This document shows positions 42,166-50,320 of a DNA stretch of 64,000 nt, in pieces; position 1 is the first letter of the stretch, and each line of letters begins with the position of its first letter. The notes under the pieces are model-generated. The model searched no databases. It worked only from the letters and a program-made list of their open reading frames with translations, and had not been told where the DNA came from. The translations under genes were made by a program, and so were the position numbers. Location: assembly GCA_964526785.1 (NCBI GenBank), contig CAZGMJ010000020.1:12667-76666 (forward strand). Reading direction: 5' to 3'. This DNA is from CAZGMJ01 sp964526785 (lineage in GTDB: Bacteria > Planctomycetota > Phycisphaerae > Sedimentisphaerales > Anaerobacaceae).

Positions 42166-44418
42166 TCACTCGACCGTCAACTCATGCGTCTTGTACGTCG
42201 TATTGCCCGCAATGTCGCTGACTTTGATGCTCACGACGTGATCGCCCGAAGGCAAATCTTCGGCAGGAATCCGAATTGTAAAATCCTCTTCCGTCGTATC
42301 ATACACGAGGTCGTCCGGAAGCCCCCCCGTCCACTCGCTGTTGCTGTCGATCGTGTACTGCAGGTCGGCGACCACGCTCCACTGGTCCTTCACCGTGCAC
42401 GTAATCACCTTGGCGGGCCCCGCGTTGTCCAGCATGGATCGCACCTTCAGGTCGCTGACGACCGGCCCTGAATTGTCCACGATAACGGGTTCGCTGATCC
42501 TGCTGCCCGTCAGTTGCGTCATGGAACTGTTGCCCTTCTCGTCGCTGGCGGTGATGCGCAGTTCGTATCGCCCTTCCTCGACGGTCCGGCCGTCCCACTC
42601 GAAAGACGGCTGCTCCAGATCATCGGTCAGCTCTATCCATCCGCTGCGTCCGAGCTTTCGAAAATCAATCGTGTAGGTCAGCTTGTCGCCGTTGTCGTCC
42701 TCAGCCTTGACGTCGATCTTGAAGAAGCCATCCTTGCCCGAACCCGTCAGCCGCGTTACGCCCACGGCCTCCACCTCGGGAGCCAGATTGGGCACCGTGC
42801 TGGCCAGCGCGACCTCACGCACTACGGGACTCTCCTGCCCACCCTTGCTTCGAAATATCAGCTTGTACTGGCAGAACCGCCCAAGCGGACACTCGAGAGG
42901 CACCGGGTTGGTGACCTTCACCGGTTTCGTCCATTCCGAAAAAGTCGGATCGTTCACATCCTGCACGTTCCCGCTGCGACATGACATCAGCACCTCGGAG
43001 CGCTCGGGAATATCTGCCTCGATTTGCAGCTTGCCCCAGTGCGCCGGCTGGCCGGCGTCGATCAGATCGGAAATATACGTGCCTTCCGCCGCATGTTTCC
43101 TGCCGATCTTCACCAGTTTGGCCGGATTGGCCATGCCCAGATACATATCATCGCCGTCCACCGCCACCGACGTTATCTGAGACGCCTGCTTGTCCTCATA
43201 GATAACGGCCTGCTCGTCCGAAACCGGATCCAGAGTATACAACTGGGCGTTGTTGCCTGTACCGAGAAGCAGTTGCCCCTTGTGTGGAACCAGCGAGAAG
43301 AATACAACCGCCTCGCTGAAAATGTCCGTTACAAAACCCTGGCTGTCGATTTTGTAAATCACGCTCGCCTTGTCCGGCCGACTCCCCTTCGGCACGGGCG
43401 ATTGCCGGTTGGCCTGTTTGGCCGGCGTCGGTTGTTCCGTATTCGGTATCTTCAGGTTCTTACCGCCGTTGCCCGCGGATGTCTGCCCGTTTGCAGTCGG
43501 CGTCTCCGGCCGCCCCGATTGCGGCACCTGCGCAGCGAACTGCGTCTGTGTCTGAACGACCTGCGCCGACGTGCCCGCAGCATATAACGCGCCGTCCTGA
43601 GCCGGCAGAAGAGCTGCAATCTCGGGCTGGTCGCTGTCGTACAGAACGCTCGCCTCCTGGGTCTTGGGATCGATCTTGTAAACCAGCCCCCTGCCATCGC
43701 TGCCCGCGTACAGGAAGCCGTCATCACCCGCTGTCAGCGACAGAATGTTCTTGTCCACGCAATCGTATACGACCTGGCATTTCTCCCCCAGTGGGTCGCA
43801 CTGATATATCTTGCCCTCGGGACCTGTGCCGACGTACATGTTACCGCCGTCATCCAGCGCAATGGCAAATATGTACTGCGCATCATTCGGCTCCAGAATG
43901 ACTTCCATCCGTTCCCCCTCGAACCGGCATACCATGCACCTGGCGCCGCTGATTCCCGCGATAAGCCGCCCCGCCACATCGGTTGTCATCGCGAAAATAT
44001 GCTCGTTCGCTATCTTCTCCGGCGCGCCGTTGGCATCGTTGACATCCGCGTTCTCAACGGCCCCCTGCTCATCCTCAGCCGGATAAATCCGCTTGACCTT
44101 TCCAAGGCTAAGTTGATAAATCCCGCCGTTGGGGCTGGTGCCCACGTACACGGTTCCGCCGGTCACGACCACGCTGTTGATCGACCAGACGTCTTCGAAA
44201 GCATCGATCAGCAGTTCCGAATCGCGACCCAGTTGCATTGCACCCCGCGAACTGATAATGACATCCTCGGTCTTGCCTTTGAGCAGTTCGCTGCCGCTGT
44301 TGTGGCGCACTATTTTACTGCTGACGCCAAAAGCCATCGTCTCAACGGCGATCCAGACGGCCGCCGCCCCAATCAAGAGCACCGCACCGCTACGCTTGTT
44401 GCGAAATCCGTTGTACAT
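42166..44418 (-). CDS. secreted beta-propeller protein with Ig-like C-terminal domains
   Basis: 750 residues. A signal sequence or anchor (about 11-30) is followed by a WD40/YVTN-like propeller (about 60-470): repeated short motifs such as GTVYVGTSPNGGIYQL, GNMYVGTGPEGKIYQ, GFLYAGSDGRGLVYKI and GQLLLGTGNNAQLY mark blades. A low-complexity Pro/Thr/Gln segment (about 290-345) interrupts the propeller. The C-terminal part (about 500-750) has Ig- or cadherin-like beta domains with acidic loops (DVKAEDDNGDK, DIAGNTTYKTHELTVE). GAGG precedes ATG 44418. No catalytic motif is visible; a structural or ligand-binding extracytoplasmic role is likely. It follows the S55-like peptidase gene by 68 bp on the same strand. 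Confidence 0.75.
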   Translation of the reverse strand: MYNGFRNKRSGAVLLIGAAAVWIAVETMAFGVSSKIVRHNSGSELLKGKTEDVIISSRGAMQLGRDSELLIDAFEDVWSINSVVVTGGTVYVGTSPNGGIYQLSLGKVKRIYPAEDEQGAVENADVNDANGAPEKIANEHIFAMTTDVAGRLIAGISGARCMVCRFEGERMEVILEPNDAQYIFAIALDDGGNMYVGTGPEGKIYQCDPLGEKCQVVYDCVDKNILSLTAGDDGFLYAGSDGRGLVYKIDPKTQEASVLYDSDQPEIAALLPAQDGALYAAGTSAQVVQTQTQFAAQVPQSGRPETPTANGQTSAGNGGKNLKIPNTEQPTPAKQANRQSPVPKGSRPDKASVIYKIDSQGFVTDIFSEAVVFFSLVPHKGQLLLGTGNNAQLYTLDPVSDEQAVIYEDKQASQITSVAVDGDDMYLGMANPAKLVKIGRKHAAEGTYISDLIDAGQPAHWGKLQIEADIPERSEVLMSCRSGNVQDVNDPTFSEWTKPVKVTNPVPLECPLGRFCQYKLIFRSKGGQESPVVREVALASTVPNLAPEVEAVGVTRLTGSGKDGFFKIDVKAEDDNGDKLTYTIDFRKLGRSGWIELTDDLEQPSFEWDGRTVEEGRYELRITASDEKGNSSMTQLTGSRISEPVIVDNSGPVVSDLKVRSMLDNAGPAKVITCTVKDQWSVVADLQYTIDSNSEWTGGLPDDLVYDTTEEDFTIRIPAEDLPSGDHVVSIKVSDIAGNTTYKTHELTVE

Positions 44419-44486
44419 AACAATTCCTCAAAGTGAATTCCAGATTCCGGACACTGACGCCGTGCAGGCGCGCATCCGGGCGAGAG

Positions 44487-46343
44487 TCATTTCTTCACCG
44501 TTATCCGCAGAACCTTGCGGTCCGTCAGCACCGAATCGGTCTTGACAGTCTTCTCAACCCAATGCGGATACGGCCTGATAGTCGCGGCTCGCTTGTCGCT
44601 GTAAAGCATCAGAGTCTTCGTCGTCGGCAGATCGGGAAGCTCCGCTCTCTCGATCGTTACGCCTCCGGGGGCAAGCGAGAGAACACAGTACAGCCTGTCG
44701 CGGTCTATCGTTAATGCCCGCTCGAGCATCGAAACCAGCTCGTCGATGTTGTATGCGATAAACCGGTGCGGCACGTGCTTCATCAGGTACTGCTCGTAAT
44801 CACGCGACCCGCAAATCATCAACTCGTACTGCCCCGGCTTGACGTCCTTCGGTATCTCCAGAGGTATGGTGTACTCGCTGCGCCCGCCGCGAACCGCCTC
44901 AACCGATACCGAAATGTCTATGCGGTCGCCCGCTTCGACTTCCGCATCGGACACGTGTGCCGTCCATATCTGCCCAAGCCGGGTCTCCGAAGTGATTCGC
45001 ATATCGAAATCGAGCGAGGTCACGTCGATCTCCCTGTACGGGTTGTTCATGAGCATCCGAACGGTCGCCATCCCTTCCACCAACACGTCGCCGATGCCGC
45101 TGCCGCTCGACAGATTATTGAATGCGATCGGATCGTAACCCTCGACGCCAACCTCTATTCCGTATTCGACGGTATGGTCGGGCGGTAATTCCCCTTTATA
45201 CAACGCAGCGCCGGCGACAGCCGACCCCACCATCGAAGGCGTCATCATGCGATTGCTCACCAACTGACAATCATACGTGCGTTTCTGCGTGTCGTTGTAG
45301 CGGTCCACATGAATCGTCAGCGGGATGGTCTTGGCCGTCGCACCAACGTAACCTACAACACCCGCCCCCTCATCCATTCGCAGCGCACCAACCACATTGT
45401 CTACGCTGCACAACTTGAAGGAACGCAGCATGCTGGAAACAACCGTGTGAACCGTGCCCGTCGCAATCGGCATGTCCACCGAGCCATAGCCAAGAAACGG
45501 ATGCCCGAAGCCGTATACTCTGTCTCCATCCACTTCCGTCACGGTTCCGTACGTGCCAATGACGATATCACCCGTAACCAACGGCACGGCCAGGCACGCA
45601 CCGGGAGTCAGTTTCCTGTCCGTCTTCGCCTCGGAACCGCCCTGCACATCATTCGCCGCCATCTTCGAAGGGGCCCCGGGAACCACCATCATCCCCAGAC
45701 CTTCGACTGTCTCCGCCAGGAAATCACGGCCTTCGGCCGATAATCCCGACGTTACCAGCGGACAGGGCAGTGTCTGGGCACCCATTGGCCCATTCGGCCT
45801 GCTGACGTGCAGACTGCCCGCCTCCTTGGCGATCTCGGCCAGGTTGATCGGCTTGCGAAAATCGATCGCCTGTTGCGGTTCGCGTGCACTGCTGCCGCCG
45901 CGACCGACTTTCAGCATATCCTCGATAGTCGTTACGCCGTAAAGTGCGTCCTTGCCGAACTGCCAGCCATAAGCAAGCGCTCCGGCCAATCGCCCGTCGA
46001 TATATACGGGCGATCCGCTGCAACCTGCCACAGCACCGGCGTGGACAAAACGCTCATCCGTACCCTTGACCAGAATCGCAGTCCGCCCGGGATCGAAATC
46101 GGGTACGACATCCAGCACCTCCAAAGCGAATCGCTCAATTCCGTCCGGACCGAACTCGGTCAGACAGTAGGCCTCCATACCCCGCCGGACCTCCGCAGCA
46201 CGAATGTATTTGCTCGAATCCCACGCAACCGCCGGCCTCGATGATGACTCGGCGGCTTTCGCCGGGATTATCACGCCAATAACCGCAAGGAAGGAAAAAA
46301 GCACCGACAGGCAAAGCCCGTCCTGGGGTCGTATTCTAAACAT
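44487..46343 (-). CDS. SpoIVB (S55)-like serine peptidase, exported
   Basis: 618 residues with a signal peptide (about 10-30). VRRGMEAYCLTEFGPDGIERF (52-72) leads to AGCSGSPVYIDGRLAGAL (106-123), which matches the SpoIVB serine motif GMSGSP with Ser109 as probable nucleophile. GFGHPFLG with His281 matches the histidine motif. In SpoIVB the histidine motif comes first, so the order here is reversed. Residues 300-600 are beta-rich and unassigned. SpoIVB cleaves a regulator during sporulation, which these bacteria do not undergo; here it may process an envelope protein. AAAGGA lies upstream of ATG 46343. The beta-propeller gene follows on the same strand and may be co-transcribed. Confidence 0.8.
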   Translation of the reverse strand: MFRIRPQDGLCLSVLFSFLAVIGVIIPAKAAESSSRPAVAWDSSKYIRAAEVRRGMEAYCLTEFGPDGIERFALEVLDVVPDFDPGRTAILVKGTDERFVHAGAVAGCSGSPVYIDGRLAGALAYGWQFGKDALYGVTTIEDMLKVGRGGSSAREPQQAIDFRKPINLAEIAKEAGSLHVSRPNGPMGAQTLPCPLVTSGLSAEGRDFLAETVEGLGMMVVPGAPSKMAANDVQGGSEAKTDRKLTPGACLAVPLVTGDIVIGTYGTVTEVDGDRVYGFGHPFLGYGSVDMPIATGTVHTVVSSMLRSFKLCSVDNVVGALRMDEGAGVVGYVGATAKTIPLTIHVDRYNDTQKRTYDCQLVSNRMMTPSMVGSAVAGAALYKGELPPDHTVEYGIEVGVEGYDPIAFNNLSSGSGIGDVLVEGMATVRMLMNNPYREIDVTSLDFDMRITSETRLGQIWTAHVSDAEVEAGDRIDISVSVEAVRGGRSEYTIPLEIPKDVKPGQYELMICGSRDYEQYLMKHVPHRFIAYNIDELVSMLERALTIDRDRLYCVLSLAPGGVTIERAELPDLPTTKTLMLYSDKRAATIRPYPHWVEKTVKTDSVLTDRKVLRITVKK

Positions 46344-46396
46344 CCGAATCCTTTCATTATGATTTCGCAGACAGATTTTATCAGCGCTTTAGCCCA

Positions 46397-46425
46397 TTGC
46401 AAGCCAAAAGAAATTCTGGTACAGT
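46397..46425 (+). promoter_or_regulatory. probable promoter of the yfgM-like/rluD genes
   Basis: TTGCAA at 46397-46402, 17 bases, then TACAGT at 46420-46425 (four of six matches). It lies in the spacer between two divergent genes; predicted start near 46432, leader about 77 bases. Confidence 0.45.
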
Positions 46426-46508
46426 ACTGAACTTATCGTATTTGGTACGCTCGGATCCTGAGAAATTGGGACACTTTTTGTGTCCCGAATGTACATACGG
46501 AGAGATAT

Positions 46509-47435
46509 ATGAAAGCTGAGCACCGGCATGAGTTGAAAACGAACGAACTGGCTGACTGGATCGCACATTTTCCGCAATGGGCCAGACAGAATCTCGCGAC
46601 CATCGCAGCCGTAGCCGCTGTCATCATCGTCGCCCTGGGCTTTTACTTCTGGCGAGGCTACAGTACGAAAGCACAGTTCGAGAAGAAAGTGCAGCTCACC
46701 AGTCTGGCCAACCAGATATCTTCCAACGCCGCCAAAGCACTCCAGGCGCAGCAGCAGGGAAAAGACCTGTCCTTCACGCTGCTCCAACCCGCCGATAATC
46801 TCCAGGCTTACGCCGAGACAACCGAAGATAAGCACATGGCCGCACTGGCGCTGATCAAGAAGGCCGAAGCACTGCGGACGGAACTGCATTACCGCATGAG
46901 CATTGTATCCAAACAGGACATCTCCGAGCAGGTCGGCAAAGCACAGGAGAGTTACAATGAGGCCCTCGCCATGGCCCCTTCCGACCCCATCCTTACCGGA
47001 ATGGCCAGGTACGGACTGGGTCTGTGCGCCGAAGAGTTGGGAGATTTCGAGAAGGCTCGTGGAATATATCAGGAAATCGCGGAAGATCCCCTTTTCGAGG
47101 CTACCGTCTACGTTCCTCGCGCACAGTATCGCCTGGATATTATGGACGAATACAAGGACCGACCCACGTTTGAACCGGCCCCGGCGTCCGCCAGGCCCCT
47201 CACGACGCCGCAGGATACCGATCTCGGCCCGGTTGGACCACTGCGCGATATGCTCGACACCAACGCTCCGACCGAAATGCCGGATATCGAGCCGAACACA
47301 CCCGCGAACCCTGTCGAGACCGTGCCGGAACCTGCCGAAACAACAGAGCCGAATGAAACGACGGACAAGCCCGAATCGGCGTCAGAACCGAATGATCCCG
47401 CAACGACTTCCGATGCCAATGGCCCCGGAAACTGA
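46509..47435 (+). CDS. YfgM-like membrane-anchored TPR protein
   Basis: 308 residues. A cytoplasmic N-terminus of about 28 residues, one membrane segment (about 29-50) and a periplasmic TPR-like helical domain (about 60-215) follow the YfgM pattern; KAQESYNEALAMAPSDP and YGLGLCAEELGDFEKARGIY are TPR units. The C-terminal third (about 220-308) is a Pro/Glu/Thr-rich disordered tail with PN/PE repeats. YfgM of Escherichia coli associates with PpiD and SecYEG; here no such neighbour is present. GGAG lies about eight bases before the ATG. The end overlaps the rluD-family gene by 23 bases, so the two are coupled. Confidence 0.78.
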   Translation: MKAEHRHELKTNELADWIAHFPQWARQNLATIAAVAAVIIVALGFYFWRGYSTKAQFEKKVQLTSLANQISSNAAKALQAQQQGKDLSFTLLQPADNLQAYAETTEDKHMAALALIKKAEALRTELHYRMSIVSKQDISEQVGKAQESYNEALAMAPSDPILTGMARYGLGLCAEELGDFEKARGIYQEIAEDPLFEATVYVPRAQYRLDIMDEYKDRPTFEPAPASARPLTTPQDTDLGPVGPLRDMLDTNAPTEMPDIEPNTPANPVETVPEPAETTEPNETTDKPESASEPNDPATTSDANGPGN

Positions 47436-48429
47436 CTCACAGCAACTCTCTGGCGAACCCGGCGGCGAACCGCTGACGCTACGCGTCGGAAATTCGATTA
47501 AAGAACGCCGCATAGATAAGTACCTGCACGGCCGATTCAGCAACCTCAGCCGTCGATTTCTTCAGGACGCTATCAAAGCAGGCACCGTCTTCGTCAATGG
47601 AAAGAACGTCAGACAGAGTTTCAAACTCTCTCCCGGCGACATGATCGAACTGACCCTGCCCGAGCCCCCCAAAAAAGAGATCGAGCCCGAAGAGATCCCC
47701 CTCGATATCATCCATGAAGACGAAGATATGATCGTGCTGAACAAGCAGGCGGACATCCTCGTCCACCCCGCTCGCGGCAACCGCCATGGCACGCTCGTCA
47801 ATGCGCTGGCCTTCCACTCCGACCAACTCTCCGACGGACTTGGCGAATTCCGGCCGGGCATTGTCCACCGCCTCGACCGCAACACCACCGGCGTTATGGT
47901 CGTCGCCAAGAATAACACAACGCAGTGGAAAGTCGCCAAACAGTTCCAGAACCGGCAGGTCACCAAGACCTATATGGCCGTCGTGCACGGCACACCCGAC
48001 CTCACCCGCGACCGCATCAACGCCGCACTCGGCGGCCACCCGAAAGTCCGCGAAAAATACGCGGTCCGCCCCGAAAAGGGCAAGGAATCCATTACCTTCT
48101 ACGAGGTGCTCGAAGCCTTCCGCGGCTATTCGTTCATGCTGCTTTTCCCCAAGACCGGCCGGACCCACCAGATCCGCGTCCACCTCTCCCACATCAGACA
48201 TCCCATCGTCGCCGACGACATGTACGGAGGCAAGCTGGTTTACCCCTGGCAACTCGAAGACGCCGAACCCGCCGTCCAGGACCCCGTCATCAGCCGCGTC
48301 GCCCTGCATGCCCACAGCATCGAATTCGTCCACCCCTCCACCCAGAAGACCGTCAAATTCGAAGCGCCTCTGCCTCCGGACATGCAGCACCTGCTCGATA
48401 TGCTCCGAAAGCATCGCAAGCTGCGTTGA
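47413..48429 (+). CDS. pseudouridine synthase, RluD family
   Basis: 338 residues from ATG 47413, overlapping the preceding gene by 23 bases; ATG 47419 is also possible. An N-terminal S4 RNA-binding domain (about 31-83, ERRIDKYLHGRFSNLSRRFLQ) is followed by the catalytic domain. IVHRLDRNTTGVMVVAK (150-166) carries Asp155, the essential aspartate of the RluA/RluD family. RTHQIRVHLSHIRHPIVAD is the second conserved block. The S4 domain and motif spacing favour RluD (23S rRNA U1911, U1915, U1917), but related RluC and RluA members cannot be separated safely. No Shine-Dalgarno site is seen, consistent with translational coupling. Confidence 0.9.
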   Translation: MPMAPETDSQQLSGEPGGEPLTLRVGNSIKERRIDKYLHGRFSNLSRRFLQDAIKAGTVFVNGKNVRQSFKLSPGDMIELTLPEPPKKEIEPEEIPLDIIHEDEDMIVLNKQADILVHPARGNRHGTLVNALAFHSDQLSDGLGEFRPGIVHRLDRNTTGVMVVAKNNTTQWKVAKQFQNRQVTKTYMAVVHGTPDLTRDRINAALGGHPKVREKYAVRPEKGKESITFYEVLEAFRGYSFMLLFPKTGRTHQIRVHLSHIRHPIVADDMYGGKLVYPWQLEDAEPAVQDPVISRVALHAHSIEFVHPSTQKTVKFEAPLPPDMQHLLDMLRKHRKLR

Positions 48430-48476
48430 CCCTGCCCCGGCCTGCCATGCGTGCATGATCGGCTGTCAATCAAAAG

Positions 48477-48504
48477 TTGCACGCCCCGCTATTACCGATA
48501 GAAT
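48477..48504 (+). promoter_or_regulatory. probable promoter of folM-folB-folK
   Basis: TTGCAC at 48477-48482, 16 bases, then TAGAAT at 48499-48504 (five of six matches). Predicted start near 48511, giving a leader of about 26 bases before the folM ATG. Confidence 0.5.
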
Positions 48505-48536
48505 GGTTCTGAGCAGGCTGTGCTGAGAAGTGAACC

Positions 48537-49289
48537 ATGACAAACAAAACCGAGACACCACAATATAGGACCGCTTTGATCACGGGTGCCGCGCGTCGCC
48601 TCGGAAAAGCCATCGCCCTGAGTCTCGCACGCCGCGGGATCGACATTGTCGTGCATTATCACTCCTCCAGACAGCCGGCCGAAGCGCTCTGCGATGAAAT
48701 CCGCAAACTCGGGCGCAGAGCCTGGTCTCTACCGGCCGACCTGACCGATCAGACCGACACAGCAGAATTGTTCGATCGCGCCGTCGCGCAGGCCGGCGCC
48801 ATTCATATCCTGGTAAACAACGCTTCCACGTTCGGCGCCGAGACCCTCTGGGAGATTTCGCAGCAGTCGCTCGCGCACAATATGGCGATTCACGCCCTCG
48901 CCCCTCTGGTCCTCTCGCGGCGGTTCGCGGAACAGAAAATCGGCGGCCACATCATCAACCTGCTCGACACACGCGTGCTCTCCTGCGACAACAAACACGC
49001 GGCGTATCATCTCAGTAAACGCTCCCTGCTGACGCTCACTCGCATGCTCGCCGTGGAACTCGCCCCGGACATCCGCGTCAACGGCATTGCACCGGGTTTG
49101 ATCCTTCCGCCCGAAGGCCGCGATGAAAGCTACCTTCGCAAACTCGCCCACACGACCCCCCTCAACACCCACGGCTGCGAACAGGATATCACAGATGCCG
49201 CGATCTTTCTGATCAACAGCCGTTTCATCACCGGACAGGTCATCTACGTCGATGGCGGCACGCATATGAAGGGACGCATGTATGAATGA
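48537..49289 (+). CDS. folM: pteridine reductase-type SDR, probable FolM
   Basis: 250 residues, short-chain dehydrogenase fold. TGAARRLG (16-23) is the NADPH-binding loop with the double Arg of pteridine reductases; NNAS (94-97) follows. The catalytic set is Asp144, Tyr157 and Lys161: Asp in place of the usual Ser, with D-X12-Y-X3-K spacing identical to that of protozoan PTR1 and of FolM. FolM reduces dihydromonapterin and has weak dihydrofolate reductase activity. Overlap with folB by 8 bases and the folK gene after it support a pterin role. No folA is in the window. A fabG-like ketoreductase is the alternative but is less likely given the Asp. Confidence 0.8.
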   Translation: MTNKTETPQYRTALITGAARRLGKAIALSLARRGIDIVVHYHSSRQPAEALCDEIRKLGRRAWSLPADLTDQTDTAELFDRAVAQAGAIHILVNNASTFGAETLWEISQQSLAHNMAIHALAPLVLSRRFAEQKIGGHIINLLDTRVLSCDNKHAAYHLSKRSLLTLTRMLAVELAPDIRVNGIAPGLILPPEGRDESYLRKLAHTTPLNTHGCEQDITDAAIFLINSRFITGQVIYVDGGTHMKGRMYE

Positions 49290-49674
49290 ATCTGCCGGGC
49301 CCCGCCCACTGGACCAGATAGATATTCGTGAGTTGCGATTTCGCTGCATTATCGGCGTCAACGGCGATGAACGCCGAGAGAAACAGGACGTCGTGGCGCA
49401 TGTCACCATACACGCAGATCTCCGCAAGGCGTGCGAGTCGGACAACATCGAGGACTCCGTCGACTACAAAGTCATCAAGCGTCAAATCATCGCAATGGCC
49501 GAGAAATCCGACTTCAGGCTGATCGAGGCGCTGGCTCAGGCCATCGCCGATATCTGCCTCGAACACCACCGCGTTCAACGCGCTCGCGTCGTAGTAGAGA
49601 AACCGGGAGCCCTGCGGTTCGCAAAAACAGTGGGGGTGCAGATTGTCCGCAGCAAACAGGAACCAACCGAGTGA
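49282..49674 (+). CDS. folB: dihydroneopterin aldolase FolB
   Basis: 130 residues. FolB cleaves dihydroneopterin to 6-hydroxymethyl-dihydropterin and glycolaldehyde, feeding FolK. IIGVNGDERREKQDVV has the family Glu and Gln spacing; SVDYKVIKRQI includes the conserved Tyr, and VEKPGALRFAKTVGVQI carries the catalytic Lys. Epimerase-type FolX has similar motifs, but position beside folK favours FolB. It begins inside the end of folM (8 bp overlap) and is overlapped 32 bp by folK, a very compact arrangement. Confidence 0.9.
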   Translation: MNESAGPRPLDQIDIRELRFRCIIGVNGDERREKQDVVAHVTIHADLRKACESDNIEDSVDYKVIKRQIIAMAEKSDFRLIEALAQAIADICLEHHRVQRARVVVEKPGALRFAKTVGVQIVRSKQEPTE

Positions 49675-50230
49675 CTCTCAGAGAAGCAACGTCGCGTTCA
49701 TCGGCGTTGGCTCCAATATAGACCCGCGGCACAATATCCCCGCGGCCCTCCGACTGCTCCAGGCCCACGTCCGCGTGACACAATGCTCGACGTTCTTCCG
49801 AACCCGCGCAATCGGCAGATCGGACCAGCCCGATTTCTTCAATGGAGTCTGGCAGATCGAAACGCTGCTCGAGCCGGAGCAACTCAAGGCGTCCCTCCTG
49901 CCTCGCGTGGAAGATGGCCTCGGCCGAACCCGCACGTCCGACAAATTCGACCCGCGAACCATAGACCTCGATCTGCTGCTCTACAACGATCTGGTCGTCC
50001 GAACCGACCACATAATGCTCCCGCATCCCGATCTTGGCAGGCCTTTCGTCTTCCTCCCCGTCATCGAACTCCTGGACAACATGGCCGCCCGTTCGAACGC
50101 CGCACTCGCCCGCACCATCAAGGCACTGCTCCCTCCTCCGCCCGCCGATGCCGATCCGGGCCGCCCGCTGGCAGAATTCACTCAACGCCTGCGTGAATTG
50201 ATTGCAGGTGACAGCCGCACGGAATGCTGA
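49643..50230 (+). CDS. folK: 6-hydroxymethyl-dihydropterin pyrophosphokinase FolK
   Basis: 195 residues. FolK transfers pyrophosphate from ATP to the product of FolB. FIGVGSNIDPRHNI opens the domain; TIDLDLLLYND is the metal-binding Asp pair; LPHPDLGRPFVFLPVIEL is the C-terminal signature. The only workable start is TTG 49643, 32 bases inside folB; GGGGGTG five bases upstream is a near-perfect ribosome-binding site for it. The C-terminus extends about 25 residues past the usual end (Pro-rich, then helical). The gene is convergent with mutS2. Confidence 0.92.
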   Translation: MSAANRNQPSDSQRSNVAFIGVGSNIDPRHNIPAALRLLQAHVRVTQCSTFFRTRAIGRSDQPDFFNGVWQIETLLEPEQLKASLLPRVEDGLGRTRTSDKFDPRTIDLDLLLYNDLVVRTDHIMLPHPDLGRPFVFLPVIELLDNMAARSNAALARTIKALLPPPPADADPGRPLAEFTQRLRELIAGDSRTEC

Positions 50231-50320
50231 GCGCCTTGACCGGGCCATGTCCGCGCCTCCCCGTACACGGCCGCCGTTATCTCCCAGCCGATCATCCATA
50301 GCATCGCATAAATGCCCCCT

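Noticed and set aside
50231..50320. Possible frameshifted Smr domain downstream of mutS2
   Set aside because: Frames on the minus strand past the mutS2 stop do not contain an Smr-like HGxG motif or continue any homology.
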